This document shows positions 13,101-25,100 of a stretch of DNA of 64,000 nucleotides, one piece after another. The DNA is taken from positions 11,552,931 to 11,616,930 of the forward strand of contig OZ020255.1 of assembly GCA_963971285.1 (NCBI GenBank), written 5' to 3'. The position numbers and the translations under genes were made by a program. The stretch comes from Astropecten irregularis (Eukaryota; Echinodermata; Asteroidea; Paxillosida; Astropectinidae). The notes beneath the pieces were generated by a model that was not told the DNA's origin, did no database searches, and saw only the letters and a list, made by a program, of their open reading frames with translations. Positions within the stretch are counted from its first letter, which is position 1. The number at the start of each line of letters is the position of its first letter.

Positions 13101-16100
13101 GTAGAAAATTGAGGTCAATCAGCCATCTGGGTCAGGAGAAAATAGTGAAAACCTGTTTACACATTTCAACGATATTCAGCGTTCATAATAAAACACTTCG
13201 AAACGATTTATTCCAATCGGAAAATAGTTTCATTTATTTCTCAACGAATATGGCATTTCAGACAAAAACATTTCATGGGATGTTTTCTCCTATCATCACA
13301 ATTATACTGTGTAAGTTTTATGTGAATCTGTGATCTTGAAGTGTATTTTGTCTTACCAATTCTGTACCATCCCCTTAATACTTCCCTACTTAAAGGTGCA
13401 TAGATATGCATCATACTAGCTGAAAATATTCAGGAACTTAGGGCAGATGACATTTATCCTCTCCCCCTCATCTTGACAGCCCGACCTGTTTTTCGGAAGC
13501 AGGTCAGGATCTGAATAAGCAAGTTTGATTCTGCCGATTCCACGAATGAAACAACAACACAAACATCAAAGTCCTGCCCACCATCCAAATTCAAAATGAA
13601 AAATTCATTTTCCCAGTTGATCCTCAAGAAAATGCTTTCAAAGCAAAAAACCCATCCTTAGAAAACAAAATTGATCTAAACCAAGTCGACTATTCAAAAA
13701 AAAAGAAAATCCTCCCGAGTCTGAAGTGTGCTCATATTTACACGTTGTCTTCGGCGATGTCACTCGGGAAAGCCCTAAAGGACTAACTGCATTTACAGGG
13801 CATGTTTTTCATATGTAGCAAAAACTAATTTGGGTCAAGAGCACTTAAGATGAAATGCAACAGAGGAGGAATTGAGTATATTTTGACCTGATTTCGTGCT
13901 TTGATCTTCCAGCGAGATCACGCCGACCATGTTTTTTTCATAGAATTGTTTTTTGGGGTGTTATTTTTTTTTTCTTCCTTGCTTCTTCTCAGTCAACTCT
14001 ACAAAGGGCTAGGAGTTATCTGCAATAAAGGTACTATCATACTTTGGTAGCATACGGCAACAGAAATCTTCACAGATTTACCTATAACTTACAGGGTAGA
14101 CAAATGGCGATGGTAGAAACATATTGTTAAAGTTTTTCTGCCTGAAATGCTTTATTTATCAAGAAAAGAGTGATACTGTAGCAATGACCAAAAACAATTT
14201 TGATCTTTAAAAGATCGAAAATAGCGGTGAACAGATTTAAAGAATACCGTGGGCTTTTTTCACTATTTTCTCAAAAAGCAGGCACCTTATGGGACTGGAA
14301 CTTTCACGGATGGCTGTAGTTCCTGTTTCTTCCTTGTTATTTTTGTCCATGATTCTGCATTTTGACAAAATCCCAAGTATGATATTACCTTCAAGTACAA
14401 ACCACACAGTATGTTGGAATGTAAGTGCAGCTTCACTTCGAATTGACTTCACTTTTGCTGGTATTTATACTGAAAGACTTGGGTGTTTAAGGTCATATAA
14501 ATTGTTGAAGGCGACCATTTGAACCTATGTTAACCCTCAATGTCCAGAATAAATTCCTATAAAAGCAAAGTCAATCACCTATGGAGGGGTTGAAGTGTTG
14601 ACAATAAAAAGACATTTTGACTAACACACAGACTGTCAGTCACGCTCAATTAATCTTGACAAATTTGCCGTTAAATTTATTCTGCCCCTTGCACACAAGC
14701 ATTACACAGTTCCCTGCAGCATGCCAATGAGGCCCAAGGGACCAATCAGGTTGCCTCGTTTGTTTTTGGCTGGTGTTTTTTTTCAAGCAGTAGATTCATC
14801 TTACAACTCCTTCTAAACCATCTGCAAGAATATCACCATAGTTACCGGTGACTCCGACACAGACTCAGGTTTCTGTTAAAAAATCATTTCTACCTTTGGG
14901 GAGAGAGGTTTTAAGTATTACAATGTTGTTGTCCACATTTTTTTTTTAAATGCCATGAAGGACTGTTGAAAGGTTATTGTGAATTTCATCGAGAAAAGTG
15001 CCGCATCGTTTAAACAAGTCACCAGTCACCAGTCACTACTTCCGAGTCCCATCTCCTGTCCCCCCTCCCAACCCCCCAGAACACCACAAACTATGGCCCT
15101 ATTTGGGTCGTCCTTCTCTAAAAATAGAAAAAAATCCACAAATGAATCAAGCGCACATTCTGAACTAGCTTTGTTTTTTTCCCGTTTGTTAGTTTGCTTC
15201 CATATACACCGATCCGATGGCTCGACCATGGAGGTAGGAAACACCCGCCATTACTGCAGTGTCCCCGCCCGTATTTTGTCCGGAAACAAAATAATTTACG
15301 TCCGCCGCACTCTATACTGCAGGGTGTATGTCACCTAATCATGGAACATATATACACCCTGTAATTAAAGCGTGCGGCGGAGCGTAATTTCTTTTGTTGC
15401 CGGACAAAAGGCAGGCGGGGACACTAACGTCGCATCGGTTTATACCCCATTTCATTTGAACTTTTCTCCATTTCATTTCCTAATGGAGGGCGCTCCATGC
15501 ATAATTCAAGGACTCTACCTGATGAAAATGTCAAATCTTGATAGTCCATGAAAGCCTCGGATCTAGTATCAACGGAAAATACCCCTGCAGTTTGTTGCCC
15601 TGGTCATGGCCTCAGTTCCTACCTTGAAATATTCCAACAGACGGACTGAATAATGGAAATGGGTCGCGCAATGAAAACTGTCCTGAACCCTATATGTCAC
15701 AACAGGTATACAAAAAAAACCTCTCAAACCTCAAAGAGGATTGACTTCCAAGAAAGACGACAATGAAGAATGTGTTTTTTTTTATTAAATTACTTTTAGT
15801 TTGTATGGGTATCAGATTTTCTCTATTGGAAACTTGAAATTTGATATGATATGTACATGTTGCTAGTCCATTATTGTGGCCGTGAAGAGAGATGTATGGG
15901 AGTGCTGTATGACAGGATGACAGTTTATTTCTTAATGTCGCAAGGCGGTGAGCATCTCACTTTTAAAAGTGGCATGATAGCACACTCTGCAGCTCGTTAT
16001 TACATCATGTGTTGCCAAGCAAACAGCAACCAAGGGCAAAGAGGTCAGAGTGGTGATCTTTTAAAGATGGGATGGGATGGCCCAGCCCAGCCATGCCCTG

Positions 16101-19100
16101 TCCAGCCCAGCCACACCCAGCCCAGCCCTGCCCTGCCCAGCAAAGCCCAGCAAAGCCTAGCCCAACCAAACCCAGCAAAGCCCCCAAAATCCAAGCCAAA
16201 CCTAGCCCAGCAAGGCCCAGCCCAGCCCAGCCCGGCAAAGCCCATGCAGCACAACCAAACAAAGCCCAGCACAACCAAACCCACCCAACAAAAGGCCACC
16301 AAATAACAAAATAACTGACAATTTTGCCAACAAATGACGGGATAGCATAATATTGGTAAAGTGCAAGTACGGTATACTCTGTAGGATGAATCCTGCAGTC
16401 AGTATTCATTGTCCAATGTTTGATTGAACAAAGACAACAAATGCTAGGTCATGTTAAGACCCTAGCCTAAGGATTTGAGCTTGTTACATCCCTCAGCCAG
16501 CCAGTGGAGTCAGTGTTGAACCTTAAAGCTAAAGATTACTTATCAGTGAAGACTAGGAACTTACCCAGGCATACCACCAGCCTCCATGGTGTTGGCTAAG
16601 GTGACATCATTAGACCAGACATCAAACTGCCATTTCCTCATGCCCAGCACCCCACAATGCACCTTCCCAGAGTGAATACCAACTCTCATGTTCACCTCCA
16701 CCTGGGTTACCTCTCGCACCAATCTGCAAGAAACAAAACAAAAACAAATAAATAATGTAGGTTTGCAGTGACACTTTGTAAATCACTTGTGGAGTGGAGT
16801 GGTTCCATCAGGCGCGGTTCTACGGGGGGTGGGGGGTTGGGGGGCTAGGGGGGGCTCTAGCCCCCCCAAAATTTTGTCTAGCCCCCCCCCCCAAAATGCA
16901 AGTGAAAAAAAAAAAAATTATTGAAAATACTGGATTTTTTCAGTTATTAAGCGCCAATTACATAAAAAACGCGTTGTGTGGCCTATAATGTGCATGTTTT
17001 TCGACCCCTAATAAGACATAGCAGAAGCGAGTGTTAGAAGAACCCAAAATATTGGGTCTTCTAGCCCCCCCAAAAAATAATGGCTCTTCTAGCCCCCCAA
17101 AAATGTTGGCTCTAGAACCGCGCCTGGGTTCCATGGTTTCTGATTGGCAAACAAATAAAGACAATTTAACTTTGATTCACCCTGCTGACCCCAGCTAGCT
17201 CGGTAGCCTATTAGTATGGCATCTGCACTAGTAAGCAGGATATCATGGGTTCGAATCCCACCTGAGCCAGCATATGATTTTTTCACGTGCACTCACAAAC
17301 AATGAGTATACAGTGCTCATCCTCGTCGGTGAAGGGCAAGCCTAATTTGCAAACTTGTGCAATAACACTGTGGGATGCACAAAACAAGTTCAGTATAGTG
17401 GTTGATCGGTATAGACCGATCCAATGGCACGACATACCATACGCCATTACTGCGGTGTCCCTGCCCGCCTTTTGTGTGGCAACAACCGAATTTACGCTCC
17501 ACAGGGCCAATTACATGAATCGCAAGTCGGATTCGTGTATAGTGATTTTCAGCCGCCGGTGGCCATTTTTATAAAGCGCCCTCTTGTACAATGACGTGCG
17601 CCCTCTTTTGATTGTTTTGTACATACAAGTTCTACATTTTTTCCACAAACAAGGCAAACAAGCAAGCAGGCAAACACCCCAATCTACTAACAAACCAACA
17701 GAATCACACAAATTTGATAAATGATTTTTTTTTTTTAAAGCTGCGTCCTCTTTGAGTGGCCATTTCTCAGGTTGCAGCATTGCTAATGCTGCGTGTATTT
17801 AATAAATGGTCCATGGGATATAGCAGTATGCGAGTGGTTTCATGTCTTCTGACCAAAACAACAATACACCGATCCAGTAGGCCACGCCCCTTAACAATTT
17901 GGCCAATCACAACACGTTATTTAAGGTCCGACAAATTGCCGCCATTTTGTCCGACATAACGGCATGAATTTTGTATTCTTTACTACACACTTTTCGTTGA
18001 TTTTACTTTTGTTTTAGTATGTACAAGGCTATTCTTTTACAAACCTGAGTTTTTATTCTTCACCATGGTCAGCGGTGTTTATATTTTCATTATATTGCCC
18101 ACTCTCGATGCCCTGGCTGAGAGGAAATGTACATTTCGGAGAGAAGTGTTTTTTTTATGTGGTTGGGTGTATGCGATTCGTCGCGTGTGGGCGATCGTGA
18201 CATTTGATGTGCGTGCGCGTGTGCGTTGTTGCTAGGATGTTGCTATGGTGGGCGTGGCCTACTGGATCGGTGTATTTGACAATTTCGGACACGGACAACA
18301 TAGGCCTGGATAGCTCAGTTGGTAGAGAGATGTTGGTCGAAAGGTTCGAATCCCGCTCCATGGAGCCTCCAGCCAATTTTCTCTATTCACATTTTAAATG
18401 ACTCAGATTTTAATGCAATCAGTTTTCATTCAATTCTGGTTTTATAAAAAAAAATCTTAAAATAACAGAAAAATGCACAGAGCAAATAGGGCTCTGTACA
18501 TTAAGATGTTCGGACAAACAAATTGTACCCAACTTACACGTAAACAATGTGCAATTTATCCGCACATCCGGATAACTATAGCCCCATTCTATAAATAGCT
18601 CGACCGCAGAGCCCTATTGACGATAGGCTGAAAATACGTATTTGTGTCAGAATATCAAAATTCAAAACCGGAGTTTAGATCTTGCTTTTTTTTTCCGGAA
18701 TTTCCCAAGCAGTCACAGTCAGGCCCTGGTATAAGGAAGAAAAAAATCCTGAAGCCAAATTTCAGGATTAGAAGGATCACAATGTCTGTCTGAAAGATGA
18801 CTGTTATCAATCATCTTTTTACATTGAGGATGTGTAATGGTGAAGCGTCTTAGCAGTAGGGATCAGGTGTTAATGCCTATTCCTATAGGAGGAACATCTG
18901 GATAGACAAGAGAATCTCTGGTGAGGTTGCTGGAGGGGGCACAGCAGACCGAACCATCTTGGAGGTATCGGGATGAAGGTGAGGTACCAACCATCATCTT
19001 TTTACATTGAGGGTGTGTAATTGATGAAGAGTTTTAGCAGTGGGGATCAGGTGTTAATGCCTATTCATATAGGAGAAGCATTTGGATAGACAAGAGAATC

Positions 19101-22100
19101 TCTGGTGAGGTTGCTGGAGGGGGCAAGCAGACCGCACCATCCAGGGGCCAATTTCATAGAGCTGCTTAACACAAAAAATCGCTAAGCATGACATTTCTGC
19201 CTTTATAATAAAAACAGGATTAACAACCAAACTTCCATGTGTTGTGTATCACTTGCAATTGTTCTTTGGCTGTTGTTCGCTGATCATGAATATCAAATCA
19301 AATATTCAATGGTGGTTTGTTTTATTGGGCAAGCCATTTTTGTGCTAAGCAATTTGTTGTGCTAAGCATCTCTATGAAATTGGCCCCTGGAGGTATCGAG
19401 ATGAGGGTGAGGCATCAAGCATCATCTTTTTACATTGAGGATATGTAAATGGAAGAGTCTTAGCAGTAGGGATCAGGTGTTAATGCCTATTCCTATAGGA
19501 GGAACATCTGGATAGACAAGAGAATCTCTGGTGAGGTTGCTGGAGGGGGCACAGCAGACCGAAGCATCCTGGAGGTATCGGGATGAAGGTGAGGTATCAA
19601 GCATCATCTTTTTACATTGAGGGTGTGTAATTGATGAAGAGTTTTAGCAGTGGGGATCAGGTGTTAATGCCTATTCATATAGGAGAAGCATTTGGATAGA
19701 CAAGATAACCTCTGGTGAGGTAGCTGGAGGGGGCACAGCAGACCGAAGCATCCTGGAGGTATCGGGATGAAGGTGAGGTATCAAGCTGAACATCATAAAT
19801 GAAAAAACTACATACTGGATGTTAACTGACAAGGGGCCAATTTCACGGCCTAGCTTTAATAGCACAAACATTTGCTAAGCATGAAATTTCTGTCAAATAG
19901 AGTTTTATGACGCCATCTTGGACGCGAAATGAAGATGGAACAACGCAAAGCACAGAGCTGCATTTTATCATCATTTGGCCTCAGAGATGGCCTAAGGCCA
20001 ATTTCATGGCCCTGCTTAGCACAAACATTTGCTTAGCATGAAATTTCTGCATGAAAAAACAGGATTAACAACCAAATTTCCATGTGTTGTGTATTGCTGG
20101 TGTTTGTTCTTTGGCTGTTGTTCGCTAACCATGATTATCAAATGGAAGTTTTAATGGTGGTTTATTTTATTATATAAGCAAGGCATCTAGTGCTATTAAA
20201 GCATTTTTGTTGTGCTTAACAGCTCCATGAAATTGGCCCCAGATCTGAGCTTTTGTATGGTGAGTGTGAACTGATCAACAAGATGGTAAAGGTTTGTGAG
20301 AAAATCCACTAAACATTGGTATCGCCCCCTGAGAAACCTATAAAATATCAAAATGAGGAGGCAGATGAAAGAAACTGGCTACTTTTCATCTCGAAGGACG
20401 GATGTTGAAATCTTCAGATGCCTTGTGTTTGGTTTCCCTGGGTTATGTCTCGGTACTCTCTCCAAATGTTGCCCCTGACATTTTCATTTTCTAATGGATG
20501 TGCTCCTTAATGCAGACGGCAAGTGGCTTTGCCATCCAAGAACCAAATGTCTAAACATGTTTTTAAAAAGAAAGACGGCTTGAGGAAAAAAAATATGAAT
20601 GCGGTCCAAAGTAGACGGCAAGAGTGATTGTTTTTTAACAAATACCCTACAAGGGTATCAGATTTACTCAACGGAAAAGCTATCCTACTTGAAACTTGAT
20701 ACGATATCGAGCCATTCCATTATTTTGGCCGTTTGAAGTACGATGTCGAGCGTCGGATTGCTGTGCAAAGAGTGCTGTATATATGGTACGATAATGACTT
20801 TCTTGCGAGCATCTCACTAATAATGTGGTATGTGAGTGATGCGTTGAGAAACTTGCTATCATTTGACGCATTAAGGGAGCATATAGGATTTGCAAACATA
20901 TCCGCTTTGGCTGAATTTTATACTTAAACAGAAATGAAGGTCTTAAACGTCGAAATGCTACTAAATCGGTTGGATGAACTATCTTTTTAAAAGACACTAA
21001 ATCTTCATTTTCTTGAAAAACCCAGCATCTGATGAACCAAAGTTTCCCATGGTGACTGTTTGTAAAGTTTACGGACTGTTGAGTCCATTTTCTGTCTCAA
21101 AACTCAATTAATTTTTTTTTGGGGGGGGGGGAGGCCTTGCAAATCCTGTACACTGCCTTTAAAAAGGGGAACATACAACATTGGTAAAAGGTGACAGAGC
21201 AGCTGCAGGCTGCTCATAATTTGATTTGTCATGGAATAAAAATTAATCTGTGAAATTTTCAGCTCATTTTATCATCAAAAACAGTCGAAAACGATGAAAA
21301 ACTTTTGCAATTGTTATGCCAAATTGCGAGGGAATAGCTGTCTCAGTTTTGATCTTCCGAAGATCAAAAATTTTTTGGTGTTTGGTTTTACTCTTTTCTG
21401 GATAAAAATACAGTATTTCAGGCAGAAACATTTTTAAAGTATGTTTCTACCTTTACTGTCCTTATACCCTGTAAGTTATACATAAATCTGTGAACATGTC
21501 TTTTTTGATTTTGTTAACAATAAACCCAACCACTGCCAAAGGTCGATGCGGGGACTTTGTTCAGACTTCACATTTGCATTGCACTTTAAAATATTACAGG
21601 TTACCAGCCAAATAATCATAGGATGTGCATTATCTGTGACTGGTACTCTGCTGACAGTTGCACAAAAACTGACTGCAGCATTATTTTCTGCTCATAAGTA
21701 GCACCAATATATAAATATGGCCTAGGTTTAAGACCAAGGTTATTAATTGTATTTTTTTCCAATCTATTCCCTGTCAGTACTTTCAACAGTAATAAATAGT
21801 CCTGATTCTAGAGCCAAATTTATCGAAGCCGGGCAGATGGTTTTGTCCAATTGGTAATTTCTGGCTTCTCGGGTATAAAGTTTTCGGTGTTGGATTACGG
21901 GGAGTCTTGTTTCCGAAACCCGGCTTCGTCGGCCGAATGAACGATGAATCGACGCTACCGTCCCCGGCAGATAGATAGTTGTTCTCCTGGCCAAAAAAAT
22001 ATGAAGGGAAAAAAAAAACAGTACAAAAACAGTCTGATCTGCAGTGATAATCCTTGTCTTGTGTGTTACAGGTCCATTGGGTATTTCGTTCGTCAAATCG

Positions 22101-25100
22101 CATCACTTGTCTCTCTGCGATTTCCTCTGTCTTGTCTTTGGCAAAATGGGGAAATTTTTGCTTCTTTTTCTAATAAGTCATCCTTATTCTGTTACTGCAG
22201 GCAAGGACAGACTCATCTTGGCTCAACGCGACAGGTTAATGCGACTAGTCATCCGGGGGTTTATGAAAACAGAAGTGGAACATATTACATCCTCCGATTA
22301 GATTTTTAATATTCACATTTTTTTTTTGAGGGGTGCGATGAACTCCAAACAGGATCTGTTATAAGAAATTAATGTCTCATCCACTGTTGATGCTTGTGTG
22401 TGTGTGTTTGTGTGTGAGGCATATTGGGTCATTCCAACGAGATGAGGCATGACTTGTTAATGGCGTCCCTGTTACATCAGTGAACTCACACCATTCATTA
22501 TCCGTTTATTACACGTTCGCTGCTCTTCACAAAATGAGAATGAAGTCAATCTACTCCTTGAACAGGGAGATACACACAATTTAGATGTCATAGTTAAGGA
22601 TGATAGATGGTGCAATTCAACAGGGATGCCTTTCAAAAAATTGTGCCCTGACTTTGTGAAATGATTGACCCTGTAGACCGATCCTACGGCATAATATACT
22701 GTCAGCCATTACCGGAGTGTCCCTGTCTGCCTTTTGTCCGGCAACAAAAAGAATTTATGCGTCGCCGCACTCTATAATTGCAGCGTGTACTTTCCATGAT
22801 TATAATGGTGGGTAGCCATGTCAGTCAGACAACAATATAAAAAAAAAGTAGCACTTTATTGACTAACTAGAGTTTAAAAAGATCATGAGCTTTCGTAGCA
22901 ACAACTACTACTTCATCAGATGCAACAACTACTTGTAAATGCATTAATCACACGGCAGGAGAACTTTACTTTTATACTCAGAACACAACTCATTTCTGAG
23001 GTGCTGATCATCAAAAGACGGCTTTAGGTCGGTGATTGATTTTGCAAAAACAATTCCTTGGTACCCCTTTCTTCACTCTTGCCATTATCGCCAAAGACAG
23101 GGGACTGAAAGACTGCCTCCTGCGACTACGGCTACCCAGAACAGTCAGTGGATCACATCACCGAGTCCTGCCCTCAACACCGGCCACCCAACAGCGAACA
23201 CGGCATTGTAGTCCTGGACAACGATATACAAGGACATGGCTTTCCTCAACCGAGTTGCAGTTGTGAAGATGGGAAGCCCACGAGCAAACGGAAGAAGAAG
23301 AACTCAGTAATACACTGATCCAGTAGGCCACATCACTGAGTCTTTCCCTCAACACTGGCCATCCAACGGCAAACATGGCATCGCTGTCCTGGATTACGAC
23401 ACAAGGACATGGCTTTCCTCAACCGAGTTGCAGTTGTGACAAGGAGACACTTACGAGCAAACGAAAGAAGAAGAAGATGGTACCTTTATACAGGCTAATA
23501 ATCAACAGAAAAAGTCCTCCTTCATTATGCCCTCAACACCAGCCCACCCTATGGCAAACACGGCATTGCTGTCCTGGATGACGACACAAGGACATGGCCT
23601 TCCTCAACCGAGTTGCAGTTGTGAAGCAGAGATGCTTGCAAGCAAAGAAAGAAGAATCATCTCAAGGAAGACTTTTTTGAGAGAAGGGAACAGACAAAGA
23701 GAGGTTGAGAGAGATTTCAGATTTCCCAATGGCCAAGGCATGCCCGTAACCTGCAGTCAACGCTCCACAGGGCATTCTATCAGCATGCAGAATACTGAAC
23801 GTGACGGAGCCTGAATCCGTCTCATTAAAGAGTCATTGATTACTTAAGGAAGAGTCCGGCACCAGGTGGATCTCCCCTGGGGGTGCCAGACTGTCACAAA
23901 ATTGAAAAATCTCCCCCTCTTCTCCCTAATGACTCCCACACTCATTATCATTTGATATTTTCAAAGCATACGCTCACATTTTTGAGAAGCTTTGTGCTCA
24001 CAAGACCTATGTTATTATTATTATTATTTATTTCTGGTAATGACACCAAGGATTCCTCAAAAGCGTCCTAGGCACTGTAGCTCGAAAGCCTGAAGAAACC
24101 TTTTGTGGAAAGATGATGAGAAGAAGATACAATTTTAGAGGTGGGAGAAAAACCCCAGAGTAATATTCTGGGTAAAACCCACAGAATCAGGTAGGGACTG
24201 AAAACCCAATCCATGTGTGGACCGAGCGGGACTCCAAACCGAGCCGCCAGAGGTGAAAGGCAAGGAAAGAACCGTTATGCCAACCTGACTCCCAGCACAT
24301 GTACAGGGGTTATACAGGGGTTGAATTCAAAAAGCACTAAGATTGATCTTAAGTGTGAACTAATATTAGTTTCTAAGCAAAGTGTGATGTCATTTAAATA
24401 CAAATCACTACGGTAATACTAACAACTCATCTTAATCCCCCTCCAGTCAATTTTTTCTTTGTTCACCTTTCAATGACTTAAAATTCAGTCAGTTTCCCTT
24501 GTGGTAATTTGATGATAACCGTAAACACATCTTAAGATTACTCTTTACAGTGTTTTGTGAAATCCTACCCTAGTATACTCACAAAGTGTTTTGGAAAGTT
24601 GCCAGGCAACGCAAATCTGCCCAAAGCGACAGTTTTTTAAACCTTTCAATAATCTGCTCTGCTTATTCATGGGTCAACATTTATGTCGTGACTAGCACAT
24701 CACACATTAACACAAGATTGTTGTTTTGCTTTGTTTTGTTTTTTCTCGGGGGCTGTTTTGGAGGGGCATGATTGTCAACAAGACCTGTGGCCAATTTCAT
24801 CAAACATTAAGAATAATCTTAACACGAGTTGTAAGGATCACCATAATAATTTCCATTGTGACATCACACTTTGCTTAGCATTTCACATTGATTGACGATT
24901 TTAAGATCAGTCTTAGGGCCTGTTTGTTTAATGCACAGGATCACGAATCTTGCGGATCCGGATCCCATTTTAGCGTATACACTGCATAGAACGTGGATCC
25001 CTAAATCTGGGATCCTGTGCGTAAAACAAACAAGCCCTTAGTCCTTCGTCAAATTTACCCTTGGCCTCCGCCCCTCACCATAAAACAGAACATCAGTTTC

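Larger units (their letters stand above)
5750..16564. other. Intron of ADCY5/6-like gene (10.8 kb)
   Basis: Between exons ending at 5749 and 16565. Holds family A MITEs (6427, 8818, 12215, 13125, 14025), a family B copy (10370), terminal-inverted-repeat elements at 7843-8288 and 9807-10100, a hairpin at 15258-15425 and a pentamer repeat (16072-16305). I see no exon of another gene; the short ORFs here lie in repeats or lack similarity to anything I know. Confidence 0.75.

Noticed and set aside
16005-16409. Overlapping long ORFs in several frames of both strands
   Set aside because: They are produced by the CCCAG-type pentamer repeat, whose translation is periodic in all frames; there are no start context, splice signals or similarity.
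18301-18362. tRNA gene on the plus strand
   Set aside because: The anticodon arm is too short, and the leader and tail match the same SINE family.
18810-19786. CRISPR-like array
   Set aside because: Units are ~183 bp contiguous tandem copies without spacers, in a eukaryotic intron.
21764-22309. Possible gene from overlapping 105-121 codon ORFs
   Set aside because: ORFs overlap on both strands, with no recognised motif, no splice pattern and low-complexity interruptions.
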